The position numbers were made by a program, and so were the translations under genes. Source: JACZSB01 sp965372015 (GTDB taxonomy: Bacteria > Fidelibacterota > Marinisomatia > SCGC-AAA003-L08 > TS1B11). Taken from it: a stretch of DNA of 10,155 nucleotides. Below are positions 1 to 6,748 of this stretch, one piece after another (the stretch's first letter is position 1; each line of letters begins with the position of its first letter). The notes below the pieces were generated by a model. It did no database searches. It had not been told where the DNA came from and saw only the letters and a program-made list of their open reading frames with translations. The stretch lies in assembly GCA_965372015.1 (NCBI GenBank), contig CBDVAP010000112.1:1-10155 (forward strand), written 5' to 3'.

Positions 1-195
1 CATCCCCCGGGATAGACGGAGGACGTCGTACAGGGCATCATCGTCGGAGCGGTAGTTATAGAAGCGACAGCCTCCCAGGCTGGGACCCAGGGTGGTGTCG
101 TGCACGGCGATGATGGCCCGCAGCCCGATTTCCGGTTCGCTGCAGAATACCACCTGCTCGTGGCTATGCCGCCGCATCATTTTAAATACATCCAT
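1..195 (-). CDS. Leucine-type Glu/Leu/Phe/Val dehydrogenase, N-terminal part (cut by window edge)
   Basis: Reading from the ATG at 193-195 to the window edge gives 65 residues, from MDVFKMMRRH to the last visible residues LRLSRGM. The segment HDTTLGPSLGG (about residues 32-42), followed by a cysteine and arginine, matches the dimerisation domain at the start of leucine dehydrogenases, which usually have IHDTTLGPALGG. The family carries out reversible NAD-dependent oxidative deamination of branched-chain L-amino acids to 2-oxoacids in the cytoplasm. The catalytic lysine (GGGK region) and the Rossmann domain lie outside the window, so substrate choice cannot be checked. An AAAAGGAT ribosome site lies about 8 bases upstream, and only 5 bases separate the gene from the acyl-CoA dehydrogenase stop, so it is very probably the next gene of that operon. 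Phenylalanine or valine dehydrogenase is the main alternative. Confidence 0.85.
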   Translation of the reverse strand, partial: MDVFKMMRRHSHEQVVFCSEPEIGLRAIIAVHDTTLGPSLGGCRFYNYRSDDDALYDVLRLSRGM

Positions 196-200
196 AGATT

Positions 201-1346
201 TTATCCTTTTCGCTGCAGCTCGCGGGCAATAACCAGGCGCTGAATTTCGGAAGTTCCCTCATAAATCTGGGTGATTTTGGCGTCCCTCATTAGGCGTTCC
301 ACACCGGTTTCCCGCATGTAACCGTAGCCGCCGTGGATCTGGACGCATTGGGTGGCGGTGCGCAGAGCCACATCGGAGGCGAAGCCCTTAGCCATGGCGG
401 CGGCGGCGGTGATAGGCTCCCCGCGGTCCTTGAGAAAGGCCGCCCGGCGGGTGAGCAACCGGGCCGCCTCCACCTCGGTTGCCATATCGGCCAATTGAAT
501 CTGAATGGCCTGGAAATTGATGATCTTCCGGCCGAACTGCTCCCGCTCCTGGGCGTATTCCAGGGCCCGGTCCAGGGCGGCCTGGGCGATCCCCACCGCC
601 TGGGAAGCGATGCCGATGCGCCCGCCATCCAGGGTCGTCATGGCGATCTTGAATCCGTCGCCCTCATTACCCACCAGGTTTCCCGCAGGCACTCGCACTT
701 CGTCAAAGTAAAGTTCCGTCGTGACCGCGGACCGGATGCCCAGCTTGTCCTCCGGCTTCCCGGCGGATAAGCCCGGCATACCCTGCTCAACAATAAAACA
801 CGATATGCCCTTGTGACGTTTTTTGGGCTCAGTAACCGCCAGCAATATTATTATGTCGGCTTTCGGTCCACTCGAGACCCAATTCTTGGTCCCGGAGATC
901 AGGTAGACCTCTTTCTTGCGCCGGGCCAGGCAACGCAGGTTGGAGGCATCGGAGCCGGCCTGGGGTTCAGACAGGGAAAAGGCGCCCAGCTTTTCACCAC
1001 TGGCCAGCGGAATCAGGTACTTTTCCTTCTGGGCATCAGAGCCAAACCGGTTTAATATGGCGCACACCAGCGAATTATTCACGCTCATCACCACCGACAC
1101 GGACGCATCCGCCCGGGCAATCTCTTCCATCGCCACAGTGTAAGCTACCGCGTCCATGCCGGCGCCACCCCATTGCTCGGGTACCATCACCCCCATCAGG
1201 CCCAGCTCACCCAGGCGACGGATTATCTCAGCCGGCCACTGCTCGGTCTCGTCGCGCTCGATAGCTCCGGGCGCCACCTCCTCCTGGGCAAACCGCCGGA
1301 CGTTCTCCTGCAGCAGTGTTTGTTCTTCGGTCAGGTGAAAATTCAC
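201..1346 (-). CDS. Short-chain (butyryl-type) acyl-CoA dehydrogenase
   Basis: A 381-residue FAD flavoenzyme of normal family length. It would oxidise a short-chain or branched acyl-CoA to the 2-enoyl-CoA in the cytoplasm and pass electrons to an electron-transfer flavoprotein. The first family signature, GAFSLSEPQAGSD, is at residues 121-133. The REQFGR motif is at 268-273. The second signature, QIHGGYGYMRETGVERLMRD, is at 336-355. The catalytic base is the glutamate of IYEGTSEIQ, Glu363, placed as in short- and medium-chain enzymes rather than in the isovaleryl type. The start is a GTG (1344-1346) preceded by a GGGG-type ribosome site about 6 bases away; no upstream ATG is available. The gene starts 9 bases after the 3-hydroxybutyryl-CoA dehydrogenase stop and ends 5 bases before the amino-acid dehydrogenase start. 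Exact acyl specificity is inferred from family resemblance; the context fits either butyryl-CoA or branched-chain acyl-CoA oxidation. Confidence 0.93.
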   Translation of the reverse strand: MNFHLTEEQTLLQENVRRFAQEEVAPGAIERDETEQWPAEIIRRLGELGLMGVMVPEQWGGAGMDAVAYTVAMEEIARADASVSVVMSVNNSLVCAILNRFGSDAQKEKYLIPLASGEKLGAFSLSEPQAGSDASNLRCLARRKKEVYLISGTKNWVSSGPKADIIILLAVTEPKKRHKGISCFIVEQGMPGLSAGKPEDKLGIRSAVTTELYFDEVRVPAGNLVGNEGDGFKIAMTTLDGGRIGIASQAVGIAQAALDRALEYAQEREQFGRKIINFQAIQIQLADMATEVEAARLLTRRAAFLKDRGEPITAAAAMAKGFASDVALRTATQCVQIHGGYGYMRETGVERLMRDAKITQIYEGTSEIQRLVIARELQRKG

Positions 1347-1355
1347 TAGTATCCC

Positions 1356-2219
1356 CTACCCCTGCTGGTAATCATAAAACCCCCTCCCCGTCTTCCGGCC
1401 CAGGTGCCCGGCATTCACCATCCGCCGCAGCAATGGACAGGGGCGGTACTTGTCGTCCCCCAGCTGCTGGTGCAACACCTCCATGATGCTCAGGCAGGTG
1501 TCCAGACCGATCAGGTCTGCCAGGGCCAGGGGACCCAGGGGGTGATTAAGACCTAGCTTCATAATCTGATCGATGGCCTCGGCCTCGGCCACCCCTTCCA
1601 GCAGGCAGAAGATGGCCTCGTTGATCATGGGCATCAACACCCGGTTGGCGACGAAGCCGGGGTAGTCGTTGACGGACACGGGGGTCTTGCCCAGCTGCTG
1701 GGCTAAGTCCATCACGGCCTGGTGGGTACTATCGCTGGTGTCCTGCCCCCGAATGATTTCCACCAGCTGCATCACCGGCACCGGGTTCATGAAGTGCATA
1801 CCGATCACCTTGTCCGGCCGGCCGGTGGCGGACCCCAGCAGGGTGATGGATATAGAGGAGGTATTGGAGGCCAGAATGGTATCCGGCGGGCAGATGCGGT
1901 CCAGCTCGGCGAAGAGTTTAGCTTTTAAGTCGGAGTTTTCGGAGGCCGCTTCAACTACAACTTGGCCCCCGGCCGCATCCGCCAGCTGCGTGGTGGGTTT
2001 GATGCGAGCCAGGGTAGTATCGGCTTCCTCCTGGGTGAGAGTTCCCTTGGCCACCTGACGCCCGAGGTTTTTCCGCACCGTCTGTAGGGCCCGGTCAAGC
2101 AGCTCCTGCTTCAGGTCCACCAGGGTTACGGTGTGACCGTATTGGGCGCAAACATGAGCAATCCCGTTACCCATAGTTCCCGCCCCGATTACAGCGATAG
2201 CGGTGATATTGTCAGTCAT
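1356..2219 (-). CDS. hbd: 3-hydroxybutyryl-CoA dehydrogenase
   Basis: A 287-residue protein, close to the ~282 residues of single-domain bacterial Hbd. It interconverts 3-hydroxyacyl-CoA and 3-oxoacyl-CoA with NAD(P). The Rossmann glycine motif GAGTMG is at residues 12-17, and an acidic residue (Asp35) ends the second strand, which favours NAD. Active-site residues are in place: Ser121 in NTSS, His142 in MHFMNP, Glu154 in VEII, and Asn192 in PGFVANR. The C-terminal helical domain contains GLNHPLGPLALADLIGLD (223-240), typical of the family signature. There is no fused enoyl-CoA hydratase domain, unlike FadB-type enzymes. The start is the ATG at 2217-2219, with only a weak GAGAA ribosome site. 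A 127-base gap separates it from the thiolase upstream, the only substantial gap in this operon, so it may also have its own promoter. Confidence 0.95.
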   Translation of the reverse strand: MTDNITAIAVIGAGTMGNGIAHVCAQYGHTVTLVDLKQELLDRALQTVRKNLGRQVAKGTLTQEEADTTLARIKPTTQLADAAGGQVVVEAASENSDLKAKLFAELDRICPPDTILASNTSSISITLLGSATGRPDKVIGMHFMNPVPVMQLVEIIRGQDTSDSTHQAVMDLAQQLGKTPVSVNDYPGFVANRVLMPMINEAIFCLLEGVAEAEAIDQIMKLGLNHPLGPLALADLIGLDTCLSIMEVLHQQLGDDKYRPCPLLRRMVNAGHLGRKTGRGFYDYQQG

Positions 2220-2233
2220 CAGCAGTTCTCAAT

Positions 2234-2279
2234 GAGCGTTTTTAAAAGCTCAATAATTTAACGATTCAAACATATATGT
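2234..2279 (-). promoter_or_regulatory. Possible promoter with adjacent palindrome upstream of hbd
   Basis: In the 127-base thiolase-hbd gap, reading on the minus strand, TTGAAT (2264-2269) and TTTAAA (2241-2246) are separated by exactly 17 bases. This would place a transcript start about 15 bases before the hbd ATG. Directly upstream of the -35-like box is a perfect 10-base palindrome, ACATATATGT (2270-2279), which could be a regulator site. The -10 match is only partial and AT-rich spacers produce such pairs by chance, so this is tentative. The remainder of the gap (2280-2346) shows nothing I can name. Confidence 0.3.
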
Positions 2280-2346
2280 ATGGCAAGTTACCGGGGCTGC
2301 AGTATACTTGTGGGCTCGGACGACGCCGGGGTGAATTAGCAATACG

Positions 2347-3534
2347 CTAGGGAGTACGCTCAACCACCAGCGCCGCCGCCTCCCCGCCGCCGATACAGAT
2401 GGCCGCCAGACCCCGCCGGACGTTCCGTTGTTCCAGGGCGCTCAACAGAGTCACCAGGATGCGAGCCCCGGAGGCGCCGATGGGATGCCCCAGGGCCACC
2501 GCCCCGCCATTAACGTTCACTTTTTCCGGGTCCAGGTCCAACTCCTTCAGCGCCGCCAGGGCCACCACGGCGAAGGCTTCGTTGATCTCGAACAGATCGA
2601 TTTCATCGATGGTTAGTCCGGTCTTGGTCAACACTTGGCGGACCGCCTTGGCCGGCGCGGTAGTGAACCACTCGGGGGCCTGGGCCGCACTGGCCTGACC
2701 CAAGACTCGGGCCAACGGTGTGATCCCCAGTTCAACCGCTGTGGCGGCGGACATGACCACCAGGGCAGCGGCGCCATCGTTGATTGAGCTGGCATTGGCC
2801 GCGGTGACGGTACCGTCCTTTTCGAACACCGGCCGTAAGGTGGGAATCTTGTCGAATTTCACTTTGCCCGGTTCCTCATCCCGGGTCACCACTTGCGGAT
2901 CACCTTTGCGCTGGGGCACCTCCACCGGCACTATCTCCCGGTCGAAGCGGCCCTGATCCTGGGCGGCCAGTGTCCGCCGGTACGAGCGGACGGTGTACTC
3001 ATCCTGAGCCTCACGGCTGAAGTCCAGCTCCCGAGCGCAAATCTCAGCGCAACTACCCATGTGAACCTGGCTGTAGACGTCCCAAAACCCGTCGTGGACC
3101 AGGCCATCGGTGAGCTCCTTGTGACCCAGTCGCAGGCCCGTGCGCGCGCCAGGCAGGTAGTAGGGCACGTTGCTCATGCTCTCCATGCCGCCGGCCACCA
3201 CGACCCGGGCATCACCGCAGCGGATGGCCTGGGCCGCCAGCATGACCGCTTTGAGTCCTGAGCCGCAGACCTTATTAACGGTAAGTGTCCGGACTGAATC
3301 GGGTAACCCCGCCCCCAGTGCCGCCTGGCGGGCCGGGGCCTGGCCCACACCGGCGGTAAGGACATTGCCCATGATCACTTCGTCCACATTATCAGGGGCG
3401 ATAGTGGCCCGCTCCAGGACGGCCTTGATGGCAACCGAACCCAGTTGGGGGGCGGACAGGGCCGCCAGGGCACCACCGAACGCACCGATAGGCGTCCGGG
3501 CGCAGGAGGCGATGACTACTTCCGGATATTCCAT
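2347..3534 (-). CDS. Acetyl-CoA C-acyltransferase (thiolase)
   Basis: A 395-residue thiolase of standard length. It would cleave 3-oxoacyl-CoA with CoA to acetyl-CoA plus a shortened acyl-CoA, or condense two acetyl-CoA in the reverse direction. The nucleophilic cysteine is Cys90 in NKVCGSGLKAV. NEAF is at 318-321. The catalytic histidine is His350 in ALGHPIGASGAR, and the second active-site cysteine is Cys380 in CIGGGEAAA; CIGGG is usually followed by QG or MG, so GEAAA is a mild variation. The ATG at 3532-3534 has a strong AGGAGT ribosome site (3541-3546) 6 bases away. The gene begins 26 bases after the phoH stop. A small inverted repeat, ATAGC/GCTAT (3547-3561), lies in that gap and overlaps the phoH stop. 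It is the first enzyme of a cluster with hbd and an acyl-CoA dehydrogenase. Whether it is AtoB-like (biosynthetic) or FadA-like (degradative) cannot be settled here; length and motifs lean to acetoacetyl-CoA thiolase. Confidence 0.95.
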   Translation of the reverse strand: MEYPEVVIASCARTPIGAFGGALAALSAPQLGSVAIKAVLERATIAPDNVDEVIMGNVLTAGVGQAPARQAALGAGLPDSVRTLTVNKVCGSGLKAVMLAAQAIRCGDARVVVAGGMESMSNVPYYLPGARTGLRLGHKELTDGLVHDGFWDVYSQVHMGSCAEICARELDFSREAQDEYTVRSYRRTLAAQDQGRFDREIVPVEVPQRKGDPQVVTRDEEPGKVKFDKIPTLRPVFEKDGTVTAANASSINDGAAALVVMSAATAVELGITPLARVLGQASAAQAPEWFTTAPAKAVRQVLTKTGLTIDEIDLFEINEAFAVVALAALKELDLDPEKVNVNGGAVALGHPIGASGARILVTLLSALEQRNVRRGLAAICIGGGEAAALVVERTP

Positions 3535-3560
3535 GGACAGACTCCTATAGCAATCGGCTA

Positions 3561-4505
3561 TTACTCTTGATCGTGATTATCGTAGGCCGCCAGGATTTCC
3601 CGCACCAACTTGTGCCGCACCACATCGTCAGCGGTCAGGTAGCAGATGGCGATCCCGTCGATGCCCTCCAGAATCCGGGCGGCCTGGACCAGTCCTGACC
3701 CGTCGGTGGAGGGCAAATCGATCTGAGTGATGTCCCCGGTGATGATGGCCTTGGAGTTGACGCCCAGGCGGGTAAGGAACATCTTCATCTGCATGGAGGT
3801 GGCGTTCTGGGCTTCGTCTAAGATCACGTAGGCCGAGTTGAGGGTCCGGCCGCGCATGTAGGCCAGGGGGGCGATCTCCACCACCCGCTGCTCACGGTAG
3901 GCATGCAGTTTGTCAGGGGGCAGCATCTCACGCAGGGCGTCGTAAAGGGGCGTTAAGTAGGGGTCTATCTTCTCCTTCAAGTCACCGGGCAGAAAGCCCA
4001 AGTGCTCCCCGGCCTCCACCGCCGGCCGGGTGAGGATGATCCGGTCCACCTGGCGGGCCTTGAGGGCGGCGATGGCCACTGCCACTGCCTGGTAGGTTTT
4101 CCCGGTGCCGGCCGGGCCCACCGCGAAAACGATATCGTTGGACTGGGTGGCCTGGTAATACTTGGCCTGCCCCGGTGATCGGGGCGTCACCTCCCCCCGG
4201 GGGGTGTACAGGATCACCTGCTTATCATCGTGCACCTGGTTACCGTTGCCGTCGGGAGACAGGCGGGCCAGGGCAGCCACATCCTCGGGCGAGAGTGAAC
4301 CCTTGCGGTTGATGGTGATGATCATGTCCCGCAGCACCTGCTCCACCTGCCGCACGGCCGGCTTTTCACCATCAATGGTGATGCGCCCGCCACGGGCCAG
4401 CAGTTGCACGCTGAAGATGTCGCTCAGGGTCTTCAGGTGCTGATCGTTGACGCCGTAGAGTAGGAGGGGATCGGTGTCCTTGATATCGAAGTGCTGCTGG
4501 GCCAT
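3561..4505 (-). CDS. phoH: PhoH-family P-loop ATPase (YbeZ-like)
   Basis: A 314-residue cytoplasmic protein. Residues 1-105 form the small N-terminal domain of the PhoH/YbeZ group (GGRITIDGEKPAVRQVEQVL, about 39-58). The P-loop domain follows. Walker A GPAGTGKT is at 130-137, the family block LTRPAVEAGEHLGFLPGDLK at 158-177, Walker B YVILDEAQN at 226-234, and GDITQIDLP at 257-265. The family is linked to RNA metabolism and, in many bacteria, is encoded beside the rRNA endonuclease YbeY; no ybeY is present in this window. The start is the ATG at 4503-4505. It has no recognisable ribosome site and lies in the 3' arm of a perfect inverted repeat. No other in-frame start would keep the N-terminal domain. 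The aspS stop is 66 bases upstream. Family identity is secure; the molecular role is not fixed by sequence alone. Confidence 0.93.
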   Translation of the reverse strand: MAQQHFDIKDTDPLLLYGVNDQHLKTLSDIFSVQLLARGGRITIDGEKPAVRQVEQVLRDMIITINRKGSLSPEDVAALARLSPDGNGNQVHDDKQVILYTPRGEVTPRSPGQAKYYQATQSNDIVFAVGPAGTGKTYQAVAVAIAALKARQVDRIILTRPAVEAGEHLGFLPGDLKEKIDPYLTPLYDALREMLPPDKLHAYREQRVVEIAPLAYMRGRTLNSAYVILDEAQNATSMQMKMFLTRLGVNSKAIITGDITQIDLPSTDGSGLVQAARILEGIDGIAICYLTADDVVRHKLVREILAAYDNHDQE

Positions 4506-4533
4506 AAATTTCGCTGAGGGTGGAATTTATGGC
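4501..4533 (-). promoter_or_regulatory. Perfect inverted repeat enclosing the phoH start codon
   Basis: GCCATAAATT (4501-4510) and its exact reverse complement AATTTATGGC (4524-4533) flank a 13-base spacer. On the phoH mRNA the start AUG lies inside the 3' arm, so the hairpin would bury the initiation codon. The spacer contains no purine-rich ribosome site. It could be a translational control element or a dimeric protein's binding site. The symmetry is seen directly; the function is inferred. Confidence 0.5.
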
Positions 4534-4571
4534 AAATTATTCGGCTGCGCCGCTATTATCCGCCCAACCTT

Positions 4572-6344
4572 TCATTTTTCGTCTTTGCGCAGGGCAATAC
4601 CCAGCTCCCGCAGTTGCTCCTCGGCAACCGTTGAAGGCGCCCCGTCCATCAGCGAGGTGGCACTGGTTGTCTTGGGAAAGGCGATCACATCCCTGATCTG
4701 GCTGGTACCCACCAGCAGCATCACCAGCCGGTCGAAGCCGTAGGCGATTCCACCGTGGGGCGGCGCGCCGTAGCGCAGGGCCTTCAGCAGGAATCCAAAC
4801 CGATCGTCGGCTTCCTGCTCGTCGATCCCCAACAGTTTGAAGATGCGCGTTTGCAGGGCGGTATCGTGGTTACGGATGGACCCCCCGGCAATCTCGACCC
4901 CGTCGATCACCAGGTCGTAGGCCCGGCTGCGTACCTTGCCCGGTTCGTCCTCCATATGGGCTACATCATCGCCGTGGGGGGCGGTAAAGGGGTGGTGCAC
5001 CGCCTGATGGCGTCCGGCCTCCTCGTCCCACTGCAACAGAGGGAAATCGGTAACCCACAGCGGCTTGACCTGGCCGGAGTCCACTAACCCATCGCGCCGG
5101 GCAACCTCCACCCGCAAGGCACCCAACGCCGGCAGGGCCACCTCGGCCCGGTCGCCGATCAACAGCAGCAGGGCGCCCTCGCTGATGCCTAGCTCATCAA
5201 TCATATCCCGCTGCACGTCGCCGGGGAAAAATTTGGATATGCCACCCTGCAGGCCGTCGGCCGCCTTCATCCAGGCCAATCCCTTGGCCCGGTGGTAATG
5301 GGTCACGTGGTGGGTCAGTTCGTCGATCACCTTGCGGCTATAGGTTGCGCCGCCGGGCACCACCAGCCCCTTGACGATGCCGCCGGCCTCCAACAGTTCC
5401 TTGAAGGCGTTGAAATCGGAGCGCTCGACGAAGGGGGCGCACTCGCGCAACTCCAGACCGTAGCGCAGGTCGGGCTTGTCGCTGCCGTAGCGCTCCATAG
5501 CCTGGGCATAGGTCAGGCGCGGGTACTTCTTGGGCAGCTCCACATCCTGAATCTCGCGGTAGAGCAGGTTGATCAGACCCTCCGCCGATTCCAGCACATC
5601 CTCCTCGTCCACGAAGGCCATCTCCACATCGATCTGGGTAAACTCGGGCTGACGGTCGGCCCGCAAGTCCTCGTCCCGGAAGCACTTGACGATCTGGAAG
5701 TAACGGTCGAACCCGGCGATCATCAGCAGCTGCTTGTAGATTTGGGGCGATTGGGGCAGGGCGTAGAACCGGCCGTGGTGCAGGCGGCTGGGCACCAGGT
5801 AGTCGCGGGCCCCCTCGGGCGTGGACTTCATCAGCACCGGCGTTTCCACCTCCACGAAATCGCGGTCGTGAAAATAGCCCCGGGTGAGCTGGTAGATGCG
5901 GCTGCGGGTCAGCAGGTAGCGCTGGAGGTCACCGGTGCGCAACTCCAGGTAGCGGTAGGTCAGGCGCTGCTCCTCGGTGGCCCCTTCGCGGTCGGTCACC
6001 AGGAACGGCAGCGGCTGGGCCTCGTTGAGCACCTCCAGCTGGTCGCAGTACACGTCGATTTCGCCGGTGGGCATGTCGGGATTGAGGTTTTCCTTGGGCC
6101 GAAGCAGTACCTGCCCCTTAACGGCGATCACGTCCTCCATGCCCAGGCGCTTGGCGGTGGCAGAAGCGTCGGGCGCCCGGGACTCGTCGAAGACCACCTG
6201 GGTCTTGCCGTAGCGGTCGCGCAGGTCGACAAAGATCAGGCCGCCGTGGTCCCGCCGCGAGTGGATCCACCCGTTGAGGGTTACTGATTCATCGGCGTCA
6301 GCGGCCCGCAGTTGGCCGCAGGTGTGGGTGCGTTTAAGGTTCAT
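4572..6344 (-). CDS. aspS: Aspartyl-tRNA synthetase (bacterial type, possibly Asp/Asn non-discriminating)
   Basis: A 590-residue class IIb synthetase of normal bacterial length that charges tRNA with aspartate. The N-terminal OB-fold anticodon-binding domain spans about 1-110. The catalytic core follows, with SPEGARDYLVPSR near 174-187, the aspartate-site QSPQ at 198-201, and motif 2 around FRDEDLRADRQPEFTQID (222-239). The bacterial GAD insertion lies between about 285 and 420. HHPFT is at 450-454, and motif 3 is GGIAYGFDRLVML (531-543). Residue 33 is His (RRDHGG), where E. coli AspRS has Leu30; a histidine here is reported for non-discriminating enzymes that also make Asp-tRNA(Asn). Position 85 is Glu, where discriminating enzymes have Lys. 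This suggests, without proving, relaxed tRNA specificity. The start ATG at 6342-6344 has only a weak GGGA site, and an intrinsic terminator ends 16 bases upstream. Confidence 0.97.
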   Translation of the reverse strand: MNLKRTHTCGQLRAADADESVTLNGWIHSRRDHGGLIFVDLRDRYGKTQVVFDESRAPDASATAKRLGMEDVIAVKGQVLLRPKENLNPDMPTGEIDVYCDQLEVLNEAQPLPFLVTDREGATEEQRLTYRYLELRTGDLQRYLLTRSRIYQLTRGYFHDRDFVEVETPVLMKSTPEGARDYLVPSRLHHGRFYALPQSPQIYKQLLMIAGFDRYFQIVKCFRDEDLRADRQPEFTQIDVEMAFVDEEDVLESAEGLINLLYREIQDVELPKKYPRLTYAQAMERYGSDKPDLRYGLELRECAPFVERSDFNAFKELLEAGGIVKGLVVPGGATYSRKVIDELTHHVTHYHRAKGLAWMKAADGLQGGISKFFPGDVQRDMIDELGISEGALLLLIGDRAEVALPALGALRVEVARRDGLVDSGQVKPLWVTDFPLLQWDEEAGRHQAVHHPFTAPHGDDVAHMEDEPGKVRSRAYDLVIDGVEIAGGSIRNHDTALQTRIFKLLGIDEQEADDRFGFLLKALRYGAPPHGGIAYGFDRLVMLLVGTSQIRDVIAFPKTTSATSLMDGAPSTVAEEQLRELGIALRKDEK

Positions 6345-6360
6345 AGACTGGTTCCCGGCA

Positions 6361-6390
6361 TAAAAATAAACCCCGCAAATTTACGGGGCT
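6361..6390 (-). terminator. Rho-independent terminator upstream of aspS
   Basis: On the minus strand, AGCCCCG and CGGGGTT pair around an 8-base loop (stem bases CCCCG at 6371-6375 and CGGGG at 6384-6388 on the plus strand), followed by the T-rich tail TTTATTTTTA (6361-6370). This is a classic intrinsic terminator for the DUF6338 two-gene unit, whose last stop is 40 bases before it. The stem ends so close to the aspS start that a promoter could barely fit between them, so attenuation of aspS is an alternative reading. I found no T-box core sequence. Confidence 0.8.
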
Positions 6391-6429
6391 TGAGCATGAC
6401 TACGGCAGAGGTTAGGTGGAATTACCGGA

Positions 6430-6735
6430 TCATCCCCGCTTGAATGCTACTTGGGCGAACGACTTCCCTCTCGGAGGGTCTTTTTCCAGATGACTCACTT
6501 GCGATGATCGGGGGCGGTATCCTTGAATTACAACAATTTCCTCAATAACGTCTTCCTGTTCTTCCCACTCTTCCTCTAACGCAACTAGATTATCCTGGGC
6601 AAGTTTAACCATCACCTGTGCTTTTCGCCGAGCTGGGCGATCAGCTTTCAGTTTCTCGGACTCTAATTGTTCAGTGGCTTTCTCGTGCAGCTTGCGAGCA
6701 CGGTCCAGGTTCTTGAATAAATCTGCTTTAGACAT
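6430..6735 (-). CDS. Small charged protein, probable coiled coil, unknown function
   Basis: A 101-residue protein that I do not recognise as a named family. I chose the ATG at 6733-6735 (MSKADLFKNLDRARKLHEKA), which has AGGGGA 9 bases upstream. Extending to the ATG at 6772-6774 would add 13 residues and overlap the preceding gene. Residues about 5-70 are rich in Lys, Arg and Glu with regularly spaced Leu and Ile, including an acidic run EEEWEEQEDVIEE near 54-66, and look helical, probably a coiled coil. The C-terminal 30 residues are basic and Pro/Arg-containing. It has no signal peptide or membrane segment. The gene starts 13 bases after the membrane-protein stop and is followed by a terminator, so the two form a cotranscribed pair. 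Its composition is more AT-rich than atp or aspS, consistent with acquisition. A partner or cytoplasmic adaptor for the membrane protein is a guess from neighbourhood only. Confidence 0.7.
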   Translation of the reverse strand: MSKADLFKNLDRARKLHEKATEQLESEKLKADRPARRKAQVMVKLAQDNLVALEEEWEEQEDVIEEIVVIQGYRPRSSQVSHLEKDPPRGKSFAQVAFKRG

Positions 6736-6748
6736 ACCAGATGTTCCC

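Noticed and set aside
333..770. Plus-strand open frame opposite the acyl-CoA dehydrogenase gene
   Set aside because: It is antisense to a gene with intact family motifs, its composition is low-complexity Gly/His-rich, and it has no family resemblance.
4541..4553. CGGC-TGC-GCCG hairpin between aspS and phoH as an aspS terminator
   Set aside because: It has a four-base-pair stem and no T-run after it on the minus strand, so it is not sufficient for a terminator call.
5292..6287. Long (331-codon) plus-strand open frame opposite aspS
   Set aside because: Long antisense frames are common in GC-rich genes. The aspS frame carries all class II motifs, while this one has a Val/Gly/Leu/His-heavy composition and no motif.
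6466..6489. CCCTC-TCG-GAGGG followed by TCTTTTTCC, resembling a plus-strand terminator
   Set aside because: It lies inside the coding end of the small coiled-coil gene, no plus-strand gene runs into it, and the stem is only 5 bp.
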